Source: Melitaea cinxia
Lineage: Eukaryota; Arthropoda; Insecta; Lepidoptera; Nymphalidae
NCBI RefSeq assembly: GCF_905220565.1
Contig: NC_059416.1
Coordinates: 7,130,001-7,194,000, forward strand
Direction: 5' to 3'
Length of the DNA stretch: 64,000 bases
Positions 12,401-23,089 of the stretch are shown piece after piece. Under the pieces are notes generated by a model. The model did no database searches, was not told where the DNA came from, and was given only the letters and a program-made list of their open reading frames with translations. The translations under genes and the position numbers were made by a program. The number at the start of each line of letters is the position of its first letter. The stretch's first letter is position 1.

Positions 12401-15285
12401 TTTCTATTTACTTCTCGATGTAAATTGTAGTCGTTTTTTTTTTTTTTTTGCTTTTTTATCGTATCAACACGCGTTCTTTCTCCTTGCTTTTTATACAAAT
12501 TATTCTTAAATACAAACGAGCAATGATCATTACCTAATTTAAATAAAACACAATTTTTCTTGTTTCTTTTGTGTACTTTAGTATTTGATCGATCACTGTT
12601 AGTTTATAACTAACTTATCTACCGTTTTAAGTATTAAACACGTATAACATATCAACAGATCGAGCGAGGACCTCATCCATCGTCTGTTTGTGTGTATCGC
12701 GGGTGTAGCTGATCAGCTACAGACAAATTTCGCAGCGGATCTCCGAAATATTCTAAAGGCGGTGTTTTTGCTGAACCAGAGCATTGAGCCCGAACCAAAA
12801 GCAGAGGAGACCATCGAGTACCAACCGACTGAAGATCAGGTTATACAAAATGGTGAGGGCATAGGTTTTTTTTTTGCTTTAGACTTCATAAAATTGCCTG
12901 GCATTAATTCTAGCATACACCATATACTTGAAAGATTTTTACAGAACTAGAAAATACTTTCAATGTTAGATTACGATATATAAAGTGTTCGACTGTTAAT
13001 TGCAGTCCTCCAAATGGGGCTCATGTAGGTGTTATAGATCATGTTCCACGTGAAAGTATAAATAGAGTGTGTGCTTAAGACCGCACGGCAGAAGTGAAAA
13101 CTTCATTGGCAATCGCAATCAATTTATAATATAATAATAACTATTAAATTAATAATGACAATTATTACATATTAATTGAATATACTAAACACAGCGACAC
13201 AACAGTGAAGAGCAGTTGACTGTATCGTTCTGGCTCGGGTACACTCGGCCGTCCCGAGTTCACCCGATCGAGCCTTTCACCTCAGAGCGTGACGGATCAG
13301 CCAAAATTACTGCCTACGAAAAAAATGTGTGCACCAAAAGAAGTTTTCACTTAAAAAGCCGTGTGTGCCCATTGGACAGACTCACTATATACAGTGACGA
13401 TAACTGCAAGTCAGTGACGATAGTTGTAGTCATTCTCTTTGTCTTACTTTTTTCTTGAAGATATTTGATCTGATAATGTAAAAAAAAAAAAAAAAAATTG
13501 GTTCTAACACACATTCTATTACGCTGAACTTATTATAGAATACGTTGAAACGACATTTTAGACACTGAAACTTATTTCCGTATACAGATTTGTAGAGTAT
13601 ACTATTAAACTTTCATGGTCACTGAACAGTTGATTTGATTTTGATTGAGGTTGATTCTACGGAACTTTTCGCGATTGTTATTTTGAAACTCCCAATATTT
13701 TTGTGACGTTGCGGATTCCTTTTAACTCTTACTCTAATTACATAATAAAATTTATAAAATTACAGGTAGTTCGTTCGATAGCGTATATTCCGCTGAAGAG
13801 GTATACGCGGATAGTAATTCGGAGTCGACTTCATCGGAATCGAACACCCGATTAGCCCGTAGGAACACTATGAATGCTACTATCAACGAACAGACGACAA
13901 GTGAAGCTAGAAGGAAATCCGTTGATAACACTACTAACTTGCAGGCGTCTGTTTCGACAGGAGATCTCACTTACACGTATGTATAATTGTATATATATAT
14001 TAATAAGATAATTTTGCTTGTAAGGTAATAATACTAAAAAGTGACGTCACAGACGTTGTTTACTTATTAAGTAAATTATTTAATTTTTAATAATTTGTTT
14101 TCCTCTAATATTTTTATCTCTGCCCTTAACAACTGTACTATCTATCATTTGGTATTTGTCAAATATTGTTTGCACATCTTCCATATCAATATGAAGGTTT
14201 GCTGACTCTTGATGCTTCCCACAGTTGTTAGGTTATAACCAATTTGAAATATTACCTTGAAATTTATCTCCAAATAGTTCTCATAGTTTTAATGTTTACT
14301 TCGTGATATTTTCCATCTACATATCAAACATATTAATATGCAATAATATTTAATACTAAATATTTTTGTGAGAATAATTTAGTTACATTTTCATTTATCC
14401 CGATTTCTAATAACACATTTCTATACAACGGATTCGATTGTACAACCACTGACTTTAGCTTCGTATACAAGATAAAAAAAAAAAGTAATTCCCCTGTGTA
14501 TATAAAGGCGCGAGCAGCCCGCGCGGCGCCAGTCGGCGGTGGAGCGCGCGCCGGAGTGGGTGCCCGACATCGCGGCGCCCGCCTGCATGCGCTGCGACGC
14601 GCACTTCACGGCCTTCCGGCGGCGCCACCACTGCAGGAACTGCGGTCAGTAGCCACCTATCGACGTAGGCACGCCTGGACATATCCTGCGCAATATCGGG
14701 ATCAGCTCGACTGCGGAAGTACTTCAGCTTTATAGAAGATCACGGCTAAATAGCACTGTTCCTCAAGCAGTGTTGTGTTCCTGTTGTGAGTAAGACGGCC
14801 AGAGCTTCTGGAGAGGTTCGGTGATACAGTTCACTACACGCTGGTAATGGTTCTCGTCTATAGGGTATCCGCTTATCATCGGGCGGACCATACGCTTGTT
14901 TGTTGACCTAGTCGTATAAAAAAAAAACTAGCCTATATTTTACACACAAGTTAATTTAGGCATTCATATTAATTTGAGCCAGTAGTTCCAGAGGTTAGCG
15001 CTTTAAACAAACAATTAAGCTTTTCAACTGTATTTTATTAGTATAGATGACCAATAAGTTTTTTTTTTTTACATAATTTTGTAATAAGTACCCAAGTTTC
15101 CATATATATTATTTTACGATATCACACATTAAAATATTTTTTTTTCAGGCAAAGTGTTCTGCGCGTCTTGCAGTAGTAATTCCATTCCTCTCCCACGTTT
15201 CGGACAGTTGAAGCCGGTACGAGTCTGCGACGAATGTTTCCAAACAACCGCCCAAGACAGACCGAGGCAGACGACGCACCGGTGA
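3442..15285 (+). CDS. Lst2: Lst2: FYVE-domain endosomal signalling regulator (ZFYVE28 homolog), 5'-partial, 12 exons
   Basis: Exons: 3442-3579, 4110-4300, 5768-5915, 6315-6420, 6902-7057, 8434-8530, 8820-10301, 11059-11151, 12659-12852, 13766-13976, 14508-14644, 15149-15285 (TGA). All junctions are GT-AG and in phase, giving 1029 codons plus stop. Residues 1-280 match the conserved helical N-terminal half of Lst2, with blocks such as LAGQLWFGAECLAAGSSIM, RIFDRLFAEFELCYVSAM and LMFAVPRLAIVSGL. The 1482-nt exon encodes a polar, Ser/Asn-rich, probably disordered middle with a Lys-rich patch near residue 735. Residues 804-868 hold a second conserved block (LIHRLFVCIAGVADQLQTNF). The FYVE finger at about 956-1016 has WVPD, RRHHCRNCG and all eight zinc Cys. 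In flies and mammals the family binds PI3P on endosomes and restrains EGFR signalling; that role is transferred by homology. The N-terminal exon or exons lie upstream of the window. Confidence 0.93.
4341..4678 (+). mobile_element. tRNA-derived SINE in Lst2 intron
   Basis: The head carries Pol III promoter elements: a box-A-like GTTGGCGCAACGG and a perfect box B, GGTTCGATCCC. The body runs through TACAGATGTTTACCGTGGTCTGGG and GAGAGCACGTTAAGCCGTCGG to a tail with CTTCTCCTACATGGG. The same arrangement recurs at 24629-24930, 35443-35785 and 52236-53744. It may belong to the lepidopteran Metulj-type SINEs, but I could not verify the name. Confidence 0.75.
4679..4871 (+). repeat. Fragment of the CGACTTC-terminal dispersed repeat
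   Basis: It begins with GGTTCTCAATTCGACTGTAT and ends ATTGAAGACGGTTTTTTG. The reverse complement of this pattern is seen in the longer copies at 24055-24323 and 38689-39438. This copy looks internally deleted and abuts the SINE at 4341-4678. Confidence 0.55.
4965..5060 (-). repeat. Dispersed repeat family C, fragment
   Basis: A poly-C run is followed by CTCTGGTCACCTTACT, AATACTGCTTGAAAGCAGTATTATTTAGCTG and a TCTGCAAGGTC phrase. These match the better-preserved copies at 18771-19096 and 33381-33725. It sits in the Lst2 intron between 4301 and 5767. Confidence 0.55.
5131..5160. repeat. Perfect 13-bp inverted repeat with 4-nt loop
   Basis: The arm CTTTTATTATCAT, loop GGAC and arm ATGATAATAAAAG form a short perfect hairpin in the Lst2 intron. 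No function can be assigned. Confidence 0.6.
7471..7493. repeat. GAA microsatellite
   Basis: About eight uninterrupted GAA/AAG units lie in the Lst2 intron between 7058 and 8433. Confidence 0.9.
8071..8274 (+). mobile_element. Helitron-like non-autonomous repeat (Lep1-type) in Lst2 intron
   Basis: It opens with ATATAAAATTCTCGTGT and carries CGGCTTGACCGATTCTCATG and GTAGGTCTGAGAATCG. It closes with AAAACAACGTTTGCGGGG and a terminal CTAGT. Another copy with the same start and end lies at 30958-31159, and a shorter one at 26931-27128. No target duplication is obvious, and the CTAG terminus fits a helitron 3' end. The Lep1 association is from memory. Confidence 0.6.
10545..10735 (+). mobile_element. 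tRNA-derived SINE, short subtype, in Lst2 intron
   Basis: GATGTGTTGTCGCAGCGG resembles the SINE head. A decayed box B (GGTTTTGATCCC), ATTAGCCATACAGATGG and a tail with AAATCCTAGTGGGGGTTTAT follow. The tail matches the copies at 19725-19915 and, in reverse, 50757-50942. It differs from the long-tailed copies, so two subtypes are present. Confidence 0.65.
11232..12212 (+). repeat. Dispersed repeat with CGACTTC ends, split by an RTE insertion
   Basis: The left part starts AACTGACTTCC and reads GGAGGTTCTTAATTCGATTG. The right part resumes near 11989 with GTGGACCGATTTCGATGAC and runs to TTTCATTTGCGAGTAAC, close to the reverse complement of the GTTTGCTCGCAAACG end at 24055 and 38689. The RTE fragment between them therefore inserted into an older repeat. 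A related diverged block continues to about 12475. Confidence 0.6.
11284..11988 (+). pseudogene. RTE-type LINE, 5'-truncated and frameshifted C-terminal fragment
   Basis: The first frame encodes IYLGHTIQLGRNNFEKEAD and LGWAAFGRLRRVF, then breaks near 11470. The reading resumes in another frame with an AETWTLTKGL-like stretch. The same protein segment is uninterrupted on the reverse strand at 16064-16665. The end carries GGCCTATGTCCAGCAGTGGACTG, the typical tail, followed by GACT repeats that grade into a GGCC-rich tract to about 11988. It is a dead copy in the Lst2 intron before the exon at 12659. Confidence 0.8.
12240..12475 (+). repeat. Second diverged unit of the CGACTTC-type repeat
   Basis: The order of motifs (ACCGAGTGTATCGATTTTAATG, TGGTCCCATATAAATTTG, TTTTTAAGTTATT, GTCAATCTACGTCGATGATG, then a long T run) repeats that of 11989-12212 in diverged form. 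It suggests a tandem duplication within the repeat or two adjacent insertions. Confidence 0.4.
14735..14928 (+). repeat. Dispersed repeat family C, diverged copy in the intron between the FYVE exons
   Basis: It contains AGAAGATCACGGCTAAATAG, CAGTGTTGTGTTCCTGTTG and TACGCTTGTTTGTTGACC, then TAGTCGTATAAAAAAAAAA. The element direction is + and it ends in an A-run, as expected for a retroposed sequence. Confidence 0.6.
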
Positions 15286-18200
15286 AAATATTAATCATAC
15301 GAAAATGAGCTTTGTTGACACTAAAATATTTACACTTTTTGTTCTACTTGACTTACAGCTATTACTATTTTGAAAATTGGCCGATTCGAGTCTCCATGGC
15401 GAACAACATCGCCGAAATATCGGGAGTTTCGAAATAACGATAAGTTTCGTGGAATAAAAAGTGTTCGTAGTGATTGTGCAAGTTTAAAAATTTATAACTG
15501 AAATATTTCTCACGAATTCATAGTACTTGTATGTAGCGGGTCTTGTCATGAAGAAATAAGAATTTGGTTACTTTTTAATTCAGGATTCTTCAATGTTAGA
15601 TCAGCTATATATGTAAACTGCAATAACCAGTAATAATAATAATTTGACCAGTACTGACAAGGAATTAAATTAAGACAACAATTTAGAGGAAAATCGTGAA
15701 TAGTTAATATACAGGTTGTTCGACAGGTTGTACGGTAATGCAAAAGTACGTTAGAGTAGCTCGTATATGAAGACAGTAAAATTTAAAAAAAAACTTAGTA
15801 ATTTTTTTTCACGTGCTTAGTGATCTATGACACCTACATAACCCCCCATCTGAAGGAATGCAGTTAGGAGTCGAACAGTTCTATATATGGGTCGCGAATT
15901 TGATTAAATATAATTTTTTGGTATTTCTTTTTTATGACATTCCGTAACGTAATCATCAATTGCTATATCTGTGTGACAAATGAAAGTTAATAGTGACCAT
16001 ATGTTGTAAAAAATTTAGTATAGTATCAATCATCAGTTGGGCATTTGAAAAATAATCACTTCACTCACTCACTTCAGCCTATCGCAGTCCACTGCTGGAC
16101 ATAGGCCTCCCCAAGCTCGCGCCAGACATCCCGGTCTTCCGCAATCCTCATCCAGCCGACACCGGCAATCTTACGTATATCGTCGGTCCAACGGGCCGGA
16201 GGACGTCCCACACTGCGTTTGCCAAGACGCGGTCTCCACTCTAGGACCCGTCTACTCCAACGGCCATCGGTCCTGCGACACAAATGACCAGCCCACTGCC
16301 ACTTCAACTTGCTAATTCTGTAGGCTACGTCGGTTACTTTCGTTCTCTCGCGGATAGTCTCATTTCTAATCCTATCTTTAAGAGAAACCCCAAGCATAGC
16401 CCATTCCATTGCACGTTGAGCGACCCTAAACTTGTGGACCAGTCCCTTCGTCAGTGTCCACGTCTCGGCTGCGTATGTTAACACAGGCAGGACGCATTGT
16501 TCGAAGACTTTTGTTTTCAAGCATTGCGGAATCTTCGAAGTGAAGACTCGACGAAGCCTGCCAAACGCCGCCCAGCCCAACCGAATCCTCCTATCGGCCT
16601 CCCTCTCGAAGTTGTTGCGGCCCAGTTGGATAGTATGGCCTAGGTAAATATAATCCTGAACAACAACTTGAAAAATAATGCCATTCTATAAATTTAAAAA
16701 TTTAATTTTTGGCTGGGTGTGAACCTTCTTACATAATTATGAGAAGTGCGAATAATATTTTACAGGGGATGCATAAACGATTTAAGTCTAATCTAATTTT
16801 GAACTACAGACTATATTTGACGAATTAGTGGAATTTGACTAGGGCAACTGAAAAGGAATTGAATTATTAAAACGAGTTCAAAACTTCGATATTCGCGTAT
16901 AAATCACATAGTTTCTTAATTAATCCAGGTTCAAGATTAATGTATCCCTCTATAGCTAGTATTAGTTGTCAGTACTGGTCTGTATGCAGAAGCGGAAGCT
17001 TTGCCTAAAACTAACAATAGCAATGACGTAAACAATAATACTTTTTAATTTTAAACTTGTCTTAAACTTGACTTACAAATCTTGACAATTTCATTCTTAG
17101 ATATAATTTTGTTACTAAAGAGATTGTTATGAAACGAAAATGTTATATTTTACTATGATATTTTTATTTTTGTTACATATTTAAAATAAAAAAAAAAAAA
17201 AAAAAACATAAAATTTCTCGTAAAATTTAATGATTAAGAAATATAAATCTGCTTTTCTCGCCGCAACAAAGCTTGTTTTCTATTGCATTTTTAACTATCA
17301 ATTTTCCTTAATTGTAAGAACAAAAATTACTAATAAAAAAAAGGTTTTAATATCGTTCAGTAGTTATCATTTATTTGCCATATTTTATAATAATTTTATT
17401 ACAAACATATAGGCAGAAAGTTTTCACGAAATGTATACAATATTATTTTATTTGGTACGAAAATAAAATTAAAAAAAAGTTATCTTTGTCCTCGCAACAT
17501 TTTTTCAAATATAAGTTACCTTGTGATAGTGAAAATTTATTCCAGAATATTCTACTAACCGCATTAATTAGCCGTTGTATTAAAAGCATATGTATTTTTC
17601 CATATTGACTGAAGTTATTATATGTAACGTTTTTTGTAGGTTTTCAGTTTTGATAAGCTCTCTAAATAATTAGCGCGTCAATCAAGATTAATTGGAAAAA
17701 AATACATAAAAAAAAATAAAATTGACCTAAAAATAAAAACTAATTCTAGGCCGACGTTGCTAAGTTTACTAAGCTAATTATAAAAATGTTGACTTTAAAA
17801 TGTGTTGATATAAATTTGAAGTAAACAGTCTTTCCTAGAAATAACCATAGACAATTTGTTGCAAATTTTAGAAGTTTTAACATCAATATTTTCCTAAATT
17901 CAATTGCTATATACAACTTATTACCTATAGTTTACTTGACATATGAAAAAAGAATGCTATTTTTTATGAAGTGAAGAAAGGAATCAAAACTGAAATAAAC
18001 GTATTATTAAGTAGACTCTTTGAAATAGATAAAATATATTTTAAGATTTATAAAACTAAGGACGTGAAGTGCGACATAGTGCTTCATAATCCGTTTGTTT
18101 TTTAATGTTTAAAATGATCTTTATATTTTTTAAATACGCCATAGATAATACAAACTAATCGAGGCAAAACAATAAAAGAAACATTTGTACCGCTATCTTT

Positions 18201-18500
18201 TTCTAATAGTGTGATATCCATGTTAAATATAGATAGATAAAAAAAAAACATAAATTTTTATATCCAACGGTGTTAGTAAATATGTTTTAAGTAATTTTAA
18301 TATTGTATGTAAATTTTGTAAAGGTTGAGCGTTATTTTGTATCTAACCAATTTAGTTGTATACTTGAGCTGTTCGATAGCTTTTGTATGTTATAAGACGC
18401 TAATTCGGTATTTTCGAGACCACAAAATGTGTAAGTGATATAATGATACTGTTATATATTTTAATTGTGTAAAATAAATGTCAGATTTATTATTAGATAA
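15286..18500 (+). other. Presumed Lst2 3' UTR and flank, with a candidate poly(A) signal
   Basis: No further coding exon follows the FYVE stop codon. The stretch is AT-rich. An AATAAA at 18473-18478 is a reasonable poly(A) signal, but whether the Lst2 transcript reaches it is inference, because a reverse-strand RTE fragment (16064-16665) lies in between. Earlier A-rich stops are equally possible. Confidence 0.3.
16064..16665 (-). mobile_element. RTE-type LINE, 5'-truncated 3' end with open C-terminal frame
   Basis: Read on the - strand, the frame is open from about 16660 to 16074. It encodes IYLGHTIQLGRNNFEREAD, LGWAAFGRLRRVF, VLPVLTYAAETWTLTKGLVH, KWQWAGHLCRR and RWTDDIRKIAG, and ends AYVQQWTAIG. 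This is the C-terminal tail of RTE-clade reverse-transcriptase proteins, downstream of the catalytic RT core. The 3' end has the CAGCAGTGGACTG tail followed by TGAG repeats. The insertion is opposite in orientation to Lst2. Confidence 0.85.
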
Positions 18501-18770
18501 TCGAAAGTTTTATTTTTTTAACTCTCCGTATTGCAAACCCTATAAACACTATAAATTCTAATATATCTGAAAATTCTGATAGACATTCATCTGAAAGGCA
18601 GTCATTTTGCAATTTTACATTCAAAGATGCAAGTCAACCTTATTCCAAATTCATTTTTTGAAGTGAATATACTCATTCTTACTTTTAATAATAACGATAT
18701 TCTTGTCGTTTTTGCAGTGATAAAAAGGATTCGATATCTTATTGTATCAACAAAGAAGTTTCATGATGTT

Positions 18771-19096
18771 TTTTTTTTTTTATGTCACTAGGTCAGCATA
18801 CAAGCGTACGGCTCACCTGATGGTAAGCGATTACCGTAGCTTATAGACACCTGCAACACCAGAAGCATCGCAAGCGCGTTGCCGACCCAATCCCCAATGA
18901 TCCCCAGGAGCTCTGGTCACCTTACTCACCAACAGGAACACAATACTGCTTGAAAACAGTATTATTTTGCTGTGATCTTCTGTAAGGTCGAGGTACTACC
19001 CCACCCGACTACCCCAGTCGGGCTGCTCCATATTTTGAGCAGGAAATTCCTGCTGTGCCCTACCTCAGTTATTCCTGCTGTGCCCTACCTCAGTTC
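18771..19096 (-). repeat. Dispersed repeat family C, nearly full copy
   Basis: On the + strand it starts with a T-run (an A-tail in element direction), then CAAGCGTACGGCTCACCTGA, CAACACCAGAAGCATCGCAA, GAGCTCTGGTCACCTTACTC, AATACTGCTTGAAAACAGTA and a GGAAATTCCTGCTGTGCCC end. The last 26 or so bases (TTCCTGCTGTGCCCTACCTC) are duplicated in tandem. Other copies are at 4965, 14735, 33381, 42345, 47305 and 48145. Confidence 0.7.
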
Positions 19097-19724
19097 AAAT
19101 ATATGTTAATATTATATTAGTATAATTTCTAAATAAAAAAACTTTTCATAAACTTAGTAGTTTAGTACTGGTTGTTGGGATCTTTGTTTACAATATCAAC
19201 GTGTGCCCGCTGTGTTGATTCGATGGAAACGATATCAAATGTGTAATGCCGGTCGACCTTACCGAGATGAAGCTATTGAGCGAAACGTGAGGGCCTTAAA
19301 TGTACCGTAAAATACAGAATTTCACCTAAACAAAGTGAAAAGTAAGCCTTAGGGAAAATACCCATACTACGTGATCCGTTCAGGGGGAGATGTCTTTAAA
19401 AATACCACGTTTGGACACAGGGGGGGTCGCTCTGAGGCTTTCGTCACGTAGTCAATAATCTAATTTACTTAAAAATTGTAGTGTAGGGTGCACTTAAAAT
19501 ATCTTAATTAACAGTATTGTTGTCTCCAATATCGACGTCATAAAATAATTCTTAATGGTTTTTAGAAACGTAGGAAATGTTCAGCCGATTTCGTTTTACC
19601 TCGATAAATCGATCGATAGATGAATCGATGCTTCTTACTGTTTCATGCAAAAACCACTGAACCGATTATTATGAAAATTGGTACGTGAGAGATAACACAT
19701 AGGCTACATATTATCCTTATGGCT

Positions 19725-19915
19725 TATGGCTGTTGCGGTGGTGGTTGCGGGTTCGATCTCTGCACATGGCGTACATTAGTATTGGCCATACAGATATTTG
19801 CCGTGATCTGGGTGTTTGTGTTTTTATTTTTTGTGTTTTAAGATCCTCGCCCAGGAGTAAATCCTAGTGGCGGTCTTGGAGTGTGAGGTGTTTATTTAAT
19901 TTTATTTATCTAAAC
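19725..19915 (+). mobile_element. tRNA-derived SINE, short subtype
   Basis: Box B reads GGTTCGATCTC. It is followed by ATTGGCCATACAGATATTTG and a tail CCTAGTGGCGGTCTTGGAG-TGTGAGGTGTTTATTTA. The tRNA head is incomplete at its 5' side. Confidence 0.7.
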
Positions 19916-20811
19916 TATCATGAAAGAACTATGGGAGATAAACCACGAGGCATGGCAGTACATAATAAATATAGTATAAAGAGTTCATTCACTGAATTTG
20001 CAAGGGAGTGTAAAACGCAGTGACCTTTACCAAGGGTGTCTAAGGGAACGTTTATTCAACCTATGTGTAGCAGCTGCACAAAACTTCATAGACAATAGTA
20101 CAAGATCCGAACTACAGACGAACATTAACCCTCCTGCTTAATAGATGAAAATTATTTTGTATTTATTTCAGTGTGTTAAAAAATTATGGCGCAAGATTTA
20201 TTTATTAAACATGTGGGTGAAAGTAGCTAGAACAATATAGGTACATTAATATACCTACTTATACCTGCCACCCAGTACTTATGCCAGGAAAATAATAGAT
20301 AACTCTACGTTTGTATTTTCTACAAGCTTCATATTTTCGGTAGGTATTAAATTTATTCTTTAAACTTGAAGGTGCATTTTTAAATATAAATAAATTTGTC
20401 AATTTTGAAATAAATATAGACTAACCAGGAATTTTCCAGCCAACTTTTCCGCGATTTATCTTTAACATAAGGGAAACTTGAGAGACTTGATCACCACATT
20501 ATATTTTACTAAATAGCTCAAAAGGTATTAGGTTATTTAAACATTTTTTTTTTGATTAATATTACAAAACATTTAATAGGTAAATTATACGCTACTGTTA
20601 ATTTGTTTTTTTGAAAAATATGATTTAATTTTTTTCATTAAGCAGATGGGTGAAGATCACATCTAGTTCGTATCTTAGACTATAATCATATAATCGCAAT
20701 TATTAAGCGTAAAATTTGTCTGAAAATTGTAAACAATCGTTTTTATTTTGGTCTGAACTCGTATCTACAACTTTGGTAATTTTTCTAAAGCATTATTTTT
20801 ATGTTTTGTTC

Positions 20812-21045
20812 ACCACTTCAGCCTATCGCAGTCCACTACTGGACATAGGCCTCCATAAGTTCGCGCCAAAAAAGGCGTGAACTCATGTGTGTTACACATA
20901 GTCACCACGCTGGGCTTTGTCGCACCGAAGACGCTGCTGTCCGATTTCGGCCTGTGTATTTCAAAGCCAGCAGTTGGATGGTTATCACGCCATCGGTCGG
21001 CTCATCGGTAAGTTCCAAGGTGGTAGTGGAACTGTGGTATCTCTA
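20812..21045 (-). mobile_element. RTE-tail repeat (family D), partial
   Basis: On the + strand it reads CACTTCAGCCTATCGCAGTC, ACTGGACATAGGCCTCC, CACGCTGGGC, then GTTGGATGGTTATCACGCC and a TTCCAAGGTGGTAGTGGAAC phrase. It matches 59425-59738 and the reverse of 45607-45934. The 3' end is shared with the RTE fragments at 11284 and 16064. Confidence 0.65.
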
Positions 21046-21794
21046 TCAAATATCAATCAATCAAAAAAAAAAAATACATCCTAAACATTAGGTACATTAC
21101 AAACTAAGGTAATGTACCTGGTGTAATCCAGCAGCTTTAAATTAGTCACAATATTTAATTAACAAAACTCGTCAACAACTTTCGTTAGAAATTACCTTTC
21201 GATGATATACTCGGCTTTATTAAATATTACAAAAAATAAAATAACGTCCCTTGTGTAGGCTTAGGAAAATAAATAAATATATAACTGGAAGAAAAAACTT
21301 TCGGTACTGTTAAAATTTGAAGTCATATACAAGACAAAAAATAAACAACAGTATGACCATAAAATGATCAGGACAAACACGAGACAGCCAATCGTGTGTG
21401 CGCAGATCATTACAACCTGCTCAAAATATTTTTGAGTATATTTATTTACAGGATATTTTTGACTATATTTTAATATAGAGCTAGCCTGGTGGAGATTTTT
21501 CAATCCCATGCCATTTCATAATTAAGGTATTCATTGATGTTATAATAAGCTTTACTACATAAAGTTCACTTGATAGTTTTTTTTAAACATCAGTAAAGGC
21601 AGACATTGAACCGCAGCCGAAATCTTATTATATATTAAAAAAGACATACCTATAAAGGAACGACTTTTTTCCCTGAGCCAGCATTATTAAGAAAAAGTGA
21701 ATTTTTGGTCGTTCCCGAGTGTTACATCATTTGAGGCATGTTGATTATACTGATAAATCAATACCTATATTTCCGTATGTAAATTATGACTATC

Positions 21795-22390
21795 ATGTAC
21801 AATATAGGTAGATTTTTTATCGGAGGTTAAATTTTTGTTATTTCTGACTTTACCTTAATTCTGGTGCTGCGGTAAGTGTACTCATGCTCCGTTCTGCGAC
21901 TATCACGCGTTATTTTCGAACAAATTTACGTAAAAACGATCTTTACTGCAAGATCAAAATACGATACGAACTGACCTTTAAACGACTGACAAATCGACAC
22001 TTTTAAACAAAATAACGCGTCAGACATAATATTCTAATAAAATTAGTAACATTGCGTGCTAGAATATAGGTTTAGAAATTCGAAAAACACCCAAAACCGA
22101 ATCGCAGCACCCCACTGTCCACGTGGTCTTGGTCTGCCCTACCCCTAGTGTTTTTTTTAAGCCGCGGAGGCGCGGAGGGAGGGCAGCCCTCACCTGCCGT
22201 GCGAAAGCGCGCGAACGAATGCGTAGAAGAGCGGCTGAACGGAGCATGAGTGAGAGGGCTTTCGCACGCAAGGGCGGAAGGGCTGCACTTCCCGCAGCGC
22301 CGGAGCCAAGCGTTACTCTAACCTTAAAGGTTACAGCGGGGTTTAACAAAAATTTAACCTCCGATAAAAAAATCTACCTATATTGTACAT
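21795..22390. mobile_element. MITE with 46-bp terminal inverted repeats and GC-rich core
   Basis: The left arm (21795-21840) begins ATGTACAATATAGGTAGA and the right arm (22344-22390) is its reverse complement, differing only by one T in a T-run. The interior includes a conspicuously GC-rich block at about 22155-22320 (for example CCGCGGAGGCGCGGAGGG), unlike the surrounding AT-rich DNA. No transposase is encoded. Open frames across the GC block look incidental. Confidence 0.8.
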
Positions 22391-22892
22391 CATAACCATT
22401 CTTCACAACCCATAAGGGCTAGAATATAACTTTAATTTAAAAATTAAAAAGAATCATTGTGTAATTATAATCTGTCTTGGGTGAACTACTATATACAAAG
22501 TAATACAAGCAAATATTTTAGACAAATATTACATTAGATATGTAGGGTACAACAAAAATTTTAAGTACGTCAAGTGTTAGTTTTATTATAAATCGATCTT
22601 TCAAGGTTGCGACCTTGTGACATTCGTATTATGCGTAGGTATAAATAAGCAAACCGACGTAAAAAGCAAATGAGTAATAAAATTAAAAACACAATTTCTA
22701 GATGCGGTCAAGCCTAAACAGCACCGGCGGGAATACTAATTTTTTACAGAGATGTCACGAACAAGACGCGATCGATGGCATTGTTTCCATCTTTATAAAC
22801 TATTTTTGTTTGTTTTTATCTTTATACAGTGTTAGTATAACCGCTTTAAAGATTTTATATAATTATTTATCGTTGTGTCCATTTGTTATAAG

Positions 22893-23089
22893 TATTCTTT
22901 GACGGTTCGCAGGACCATACAACAACATGTTGTTGTATGGATTAATTAGTTGTACAGCTTTCTTCAATGTTTGTATGTATTGTAGATGCCTGATGATGGT
23001 CCAATAAAGGATCGAAACATCGCATGAATTTGCAATTAGTGGTTTGATTGGCACCTTATGTCCACTTTCCTGCGAACCGTCAAAGAATA
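22893..23089. mobile_element. 197-bp MITE with 22-bp perfect terminal inverted repeats
   Basis: The left end TATTCTTTGACGGTTCGCAG-GA and the right end TCCTGCGAACCGTCAAAGAATA are exact reverse complements. Just inside the left arm is a perfect 26-bp palindrome (22915-22940) centred on AACATGTT. At 22990-23017 there is a CTGATGA, stem, GAAA arrangement. No coding capacity is seen. Confidence 0.8.

Noticed and set aside
13209..13458. Possible extra Lst2 exon or small gene with a less AT-rich stretch
   Set aside because: It has no in-phase splice sites with the neighbouring exons and no recognisable motif; the flanking exons join without it.
14496..14735. A 79-codon GC-rich open frame over the FYVE exon
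   Set aside because: It is a shadow in the wrong frame. The spliced frame with WVPD and RRHHCRNCG is the real one.
22059..22395. Two overlapping GC-rich open frames of 90-96 codons inside the MITE
   Set aside because: They lie on opposite strands over the GC block, show no domain, and run into the inverted-repeat arms. They are incidental.
22988..23020. Active hammerhead ribozyme
   Set aside because: The CTGATGA/stem/GAAA core is present, but the sequence before CTGATGA pairs directly with that after GAAA, leaving no third helix or cleavage site.
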